Source: Bacillota bacterium | GTDB taxonomy: Bacteria; Bacillota_E; Sulfobacillia; Sulfobacillales; Sulfobacillaceae | Reading direction: 5' to 3' | Assembly: GCA_021820645.1 (NCBI GenBank) | Contig: JAKADJ010000122.1 | Coordinates: forward strand, 1-6,802 | Length of the DNA stretch: 6,802 nucleotides | Part shown: positions 4,514 through 6,802 of the stretch, piece by piece | Numbering within the stretch: the stretch's first letter is position 1 | Layout: every line of letters begins with the position of its first letter | Made by a program: the position numbers and the translations under genes | The notes under the pieces: model-generated | The model's input: the letters and a program-made list of their open reading frames with translations, nothing else | The model's database searches: none | What the model was told of the DNA's origin: nothing

Positions 4514-5449
4514 ATGCGTCCCATACATTTTGTTCAGAAAGGAGCCGACGTGGCGAGATTCGAGCATCTGGTGCGATGTGACCTCGCTTGGGAACTTTTT
4601 TTACCGGAGTGGCCTGGCGATTTGCCCACAGGAGACAGTCGGCAGTGTCTGTCGTTGGCGCGATGGTTTTGGGATAACCTGGGACGAGTAGGGGGACGGC
4701 TTAGGCCGGAAATCCGTGAACCGATCGTCTGTGTGGTACCGGCACTGACCGCAGTAGCCCGGGAATTTGTGATTCGTCTGGCATCCTTTTGGTCTGATCA
4801 GGTATTGTGGCTGACCCAAAGTAACTCGGTTGAAGGGGGATTCGAAATGTCTGACAACCTCTGGGTAGCCCCCGTTTACGACGTGATGGACGCCCCCGAT
4901 CCAGGCAGTATGCATGCTCATTTCCGGGAACTATACGAGGACGCCGAAGAGGCCCGCTACATGATGCCTGCACTTGGGGTCGGTCGAGCCTTTATGCGGG
5001 TCGAACGGGTTCTCCCGGGCCATGCCACGGCGCGCCTTCACAGTCATTCGGCCGTGGATGAGTACTATCTCATTCTTTCGGGTCGCGGCACCCTGCGCAT
5101 GGGTGCGCACGACAGGGTGGTGGGGCCTCATCAAATGATCGGCAAGCCCACGGGCCCGGATTTAACCAGTCATCTGGTCGCGGATCAAGGGGAAGTCTTG
5201 ACGGTTCTAGACATCGAAGTCTGGCCCGATGCGAGTTTGCGATCTAAGGATGTGGTAAGTTACCCCGACTTTAACGAAATCTTATACCGCGGGCCGGGTT
5301 GGGGAGCCGTTGCGACGGAAGACTCCTTAAGGCGACCGGACGATTTTTGGGCCCATTACGATGATGGCTACCGACGGCATGCGGATGGGAGCTGGGAGGC
5401 CCGCGAAATTCCCGGAACTATGACCCGGATTCTAAATGACAAGGATTAA
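4514..5449 (+). CDS. unknown N-terminal domain fused to a single-domain cupin
   Basis: The frame encodes 311 residues. Residues 1-111 form a domain I do not recognise, rich in Trp and Leu (ELFLPEWPGD, LARWFWDNL, a strand-helix-strand at IVCVVPALTAVAREFVIRLA). Residues 112-311 are a cupin, a small metal-binding beta barrel. Motif 1 reads G-x5-LHSHSAVDEYYLILSG and motif 2 is GKPTGPDLTSHL. Counted from Met112 as 1, the likely metal ligands are His65, His67, Glu72 and His109, all present. Members are isomerases, dioxygenases or small-molecule binders, so the reaction is open. Three starts have good ribosome sites: ATG 4514 (GGGAGG, spacing 6), GTG 4550 (AAAGGAG, spacing 5) and ATG 4847 (AAGGGGGA, spacing 6). 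The last would give a 200-residue cupin alone, the usual size of such proteins. Either the upstream part is a separate gene that lost its stop, or two forms are made. Confidence 0.7.
   Translation: MRPIHFVQKGADVARFEHLVRCDLAWELFLPEWPGDLPTGDSRQCLSLARWFWDNLGRVGGRLRPEIREPIVCVVPALTAVAREFVIRLASFWSDQVLWLTQSNSVEGGFEMSDNLWVAPVYDVMDAPDPGSMHAHFRELYEDAEEARYMMPALGVGRAFMRVERVLPGHATARLHSHSAVDEYYLILSGRGTLRMGAHDRVVGPHQMIGKPTGPDLTSHLVADQGEVLTVLDIEVWPDASLRSKDVVSYPDFNEILYRGPGWGAVATEDSLRRPDDFWAHYDDGYRRHADGSWEAREIPGTMTRILNDKD
4833..4849 (+). promoter_or_regulatory. internal ribosome-binding site and start of the cupin domain
   Basis: AAGGGGGA (4833-4840), six bases before ATG 4847, is as good as any ribosome site in the window, yet lies inside a longer frame. 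The ATG falls exactly at the boundary between the unrecognised domain and the cupin, so it probably starts a free 200-residue cupin. Confidence 0.5.
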
Positions 5450-5470
5450 AAATCCTCCGGGGCGTTCCCC
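5442..5470. repeat. two tandem small hairpins after the cupin stop
   Basis: AGGATT-AAA-AATCCT (5442-5456, with the cupin stop at its inner edge) is followed by GGGG-CGTT-CCCC (5459-5470). No T-run follows directly, so they are not a standard terminator. They may attenuate or stabilise the transcript between the cupin and exporter genes. Confidence 0.35.
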
Positions 5471-5471
5471 T

Positions 5472-5570
5472 ATGATGGCTCCGCGGTCGATGGCCTTGGC
5501 CTTTTTAGGTTTAGCGGTGGATCAGCCGTATCTTGATAGACAGTGGGGCGCCCGCGATGGATATCATTAA
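5472..5570 (+). CDS. possible 32-residue small protein or leader peptide before the exporter
   Basis: Two adjacent ATGs (5472, 5475) open a 32-codon frame ending in TAA at 5568-5570, 11 bases into the exporter gene (14 bases past the first base of its start). The peptide begins MMAPRSMALAFLGLAVDQPY and ends WGARDGYH: a short hydrophobic stretch followed by a charged, aromatic tail. The overlap would suit translational coupling with the exporter. Against it: no good ribosome site, and a frame this short arises easily by chance in GC-rich DNA. I know no family for it. Confidence 0.2.
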   Translation: MMAPRSMALAFLGLAVDQPYLDRQWGARDGYH

Positions 5571-6789
5571 CGTCTTACGGCAACATGCAGATTTTCGGCG
5601 TTTGTGGATATCCTCGGTGCTCTCGGAAACGGGCAGTGCTTTTAGTTTGGCGGCACTGCCTCTCTACGTGATCCAGCAAAGTCATTCGTACACGCTGGCT
5701 GGCATTTTGGCCACGGTGGGGTTTATCGGCACGGTTGTGATGCGTATTCCCGGCGGATTTATGGCAGACCGCTGGCCCCGGCGTGTCGTGCTCATGATCA
5801 GTGCCGCTATCGGTGCGCTCGCAATGTCTTTGGTCTCTCTTTGTGTAGCATGGCATCCGAGCTTCCAATACTGGATCATTGGTCTCGCCTGGTCGGTCAA
5901 TGGATTCGTTGGTTCCGCTGCGGCCGTGGTGCAAAGTGCTGCCGTGACTCGCACGCTCGGTGACGGGGATGCCCAGCGTGGTTTCGCCGCCTGGCAAGCT
6001 CAATATGCCGCCACCACGCTCGTCGGCCCCCTATTGGGCGGCTTAACCTTCACCATCGCCCCGACTCTGCCCTTTGCCATTGATGCGGTGTCATTCGTTA
6101 TGGAACTGATCGTACTGTCCCGGATTCGCCAAAGTCTTGGTGAAGGTAAGCCCGTAGCGATGACGCGGAGTGAGGTCTGGCGTGGCTTGTCTATGGTGAT
6201 CCAGGATCGCTTTTTGAGAGTCTACGCGGTGACCAATGGCGTGATGAATGTCGCCTCCCAAGGGATGCTGTACGCCATGGTGTTTTGGATGGCCACCAAG
6301 GGCGGAATTGACGTGGGTGTGGGGTTTGTCGTTCTCGCCCTCGGCTCTCTAGTGGGCTCGGCGCTTTCGCCACGCCTAAAATCCCACCGCTACCAGAGAT
6401 TGTTGGTGGCCCTAGTGGGAGCCTATGTCCTCGCGGGGTTGGCCGGATACCTGGCCATGACCCCGTGGGTGGCGGTGGGCGCTCTCGCGGTGGCGTCCCT
6501 GACTGGCCAGCCCCCAAGTGTGGTGCTGAGTAGCCATATTATGATGGCCATCCCCGATCCCTTGCGTGGTCGGGTACAGGGTGGACTGTTCCTGATGGGA
6601 AGTGCTCTCTACCCGTTTGGGACGCTGATCACTGGAGCGGTAGCAAGTTCTTGGTCGATCAATGGAGCTTTTGCCGTCTGGGGACTGGTGGCAATGGCAT
6701 CGTTGCTGGCTTTCTCGATTCCGGGCTGGCGGCTGCCTGGGGATGGATACCGCTATCTATCGACTCCACAACGGTCCATTGGACGCTGA
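5557..6789 (+). CDS. major facilitator superfamily exporter (DHA3/MFS_3 type)
   Basis: The 410-residue protein has about twelve membrane helices, the normal MFS size, and belongs in the cytoplasmic membrane as a proton-driven transporter. The N-terminus (FRRLWISSVLSETGSAFSLA, residues 13-32) is typical of the DHA3 drug/macrolide and siderophore exporters (MFS_3 fold, EntS/MefA-like). Motif A between helices 2 and 3 reads GGFMADRWPRR (66-76). TTLVGPLLGG (153-162) resembles the antiporter motif of helix 5. A polar central loop lies near residues 190-210, and IPDPLRGRVQGG precedes helix 11, as in this group. I chose ATG 5557, where homology-like sequence starts; GTGGGG lies 8 bases upstream. A TTG at 5533 would add eight residues with no obvious role. 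Its place after the hydrolase and cupin genes suggests export of their product or of a toxic compound. The substrate cannot be told. The gene looks intact. Confidence 0.85.
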   Translation: MDIINVLRQHADFRRLWISSVLSETGSAFSLAALPLYVIQQSHSYTLAGILATVGFIGTVVMRIPGGFMADRWPRRVVLMISAAIGALAMSLVSLCVAWHPSFQYWIIGLAWSVNGFVGSAAAVVQSAAVTRTLGDGDAQRGFAAWQAQYAATTLVGPLLGGLTFTIAPTLPFAIDAVSFVMELIVLSRIRQSLGEGKPVAMTRSEVWRGLSMVIQDRFLRVYAVTNGVMNVASQGMLYAMVFWMATKGGIDVGVGFVVLALGSLVGSALSPRLKSHRYQRLLVALVGAYVLAGLAGYLAMTPWVAVGALAVASLTGQPPSVVLSSHIMMAIPDPLRGRVQGGLFLMGSALYPFGTLITGAVASSWSINGAFAVWGLVAMASLLAFSIPGWRLPGDGYRYLSTPQRSIGR

Positions 6790-6802
6790 CCCGCCAACCG
6801 CG

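Noticed and set aside
4285..4581. 98-codon plus-strand frame spanning the hydrolase end and the gap
   Set aside because: Begins inside the hydrolase gene, is rich in Arg and Gly with no motif, and competes with better frames.
5575..6517. Three minus-strand frames opposite the exporter gene
   Set aside because: Shadows of a clear twelve-helix MFS gene; their products are Arg/Pro/His-rich and without motifs.

Overview
The window looks like an accessory or decayed stretch of a bacterial chromosome, probably a Gram-positive (Firmicutes-type) one. The hints are strong purine-rich Shine-Dalgarno sites, frequent GTG/TTG starts, a large serine recombinase remnant and moderately high GC. A Sulfobacillus-like thermophile/acidophile would fit the flavour of the proteins, but that is a guess from general resemblance and not a demonstrated assignment.

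Left part (1-1500): the 3' end of a large serine recombinase gene (81-578, its upstream part broken by stops). Next comes a minus-strand toxin-antitoxin-like pair: an intact antitoxin-like gene (1255-977), and a RelE/ParE-like toxin gene overlapping its end (984-686) that reads through only if one frameshift near 931 is corrected. A promoter-like box with an inverted repeat lies upstream of the antitoxin. The AT-richer stretch 1286-1565 holds a hairpin, a short direct repeat and no gene.

Middle (1500-2400): the N-terminal third of an IS1634-type (DUF4277) transposase, cut off near 2047, followed by about 320 bases with no gene I can support. This is a mobile-element graveyard.

Right part (2396-6789): five plus-strand genes whose tight spacing from 2954 to 4370 suggests one transcription unit, with looser gaps further on. 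They are a secreted or membrane-anchored protein of unknown function, a small zinc-finger/membrane protein that appears frameshifted in its second membrane helix, an alpha/beta hydrolase, an unrecognised ~110-residue domain fused in frame to a single-domain cupin (with a strong internal ribosome site before the cupin), and an MFS exporter of the DHA3/MFS_3 type. Hydrolase + cupin + exporter suggests modification or detoxification of a small molecule followed by export, but no substrate can be read from the sequence. Several genes (recombinase, toxin, transposase, possibly the zinc-finger gene) are broken, so the region seems to be decaying or recently rearranged.
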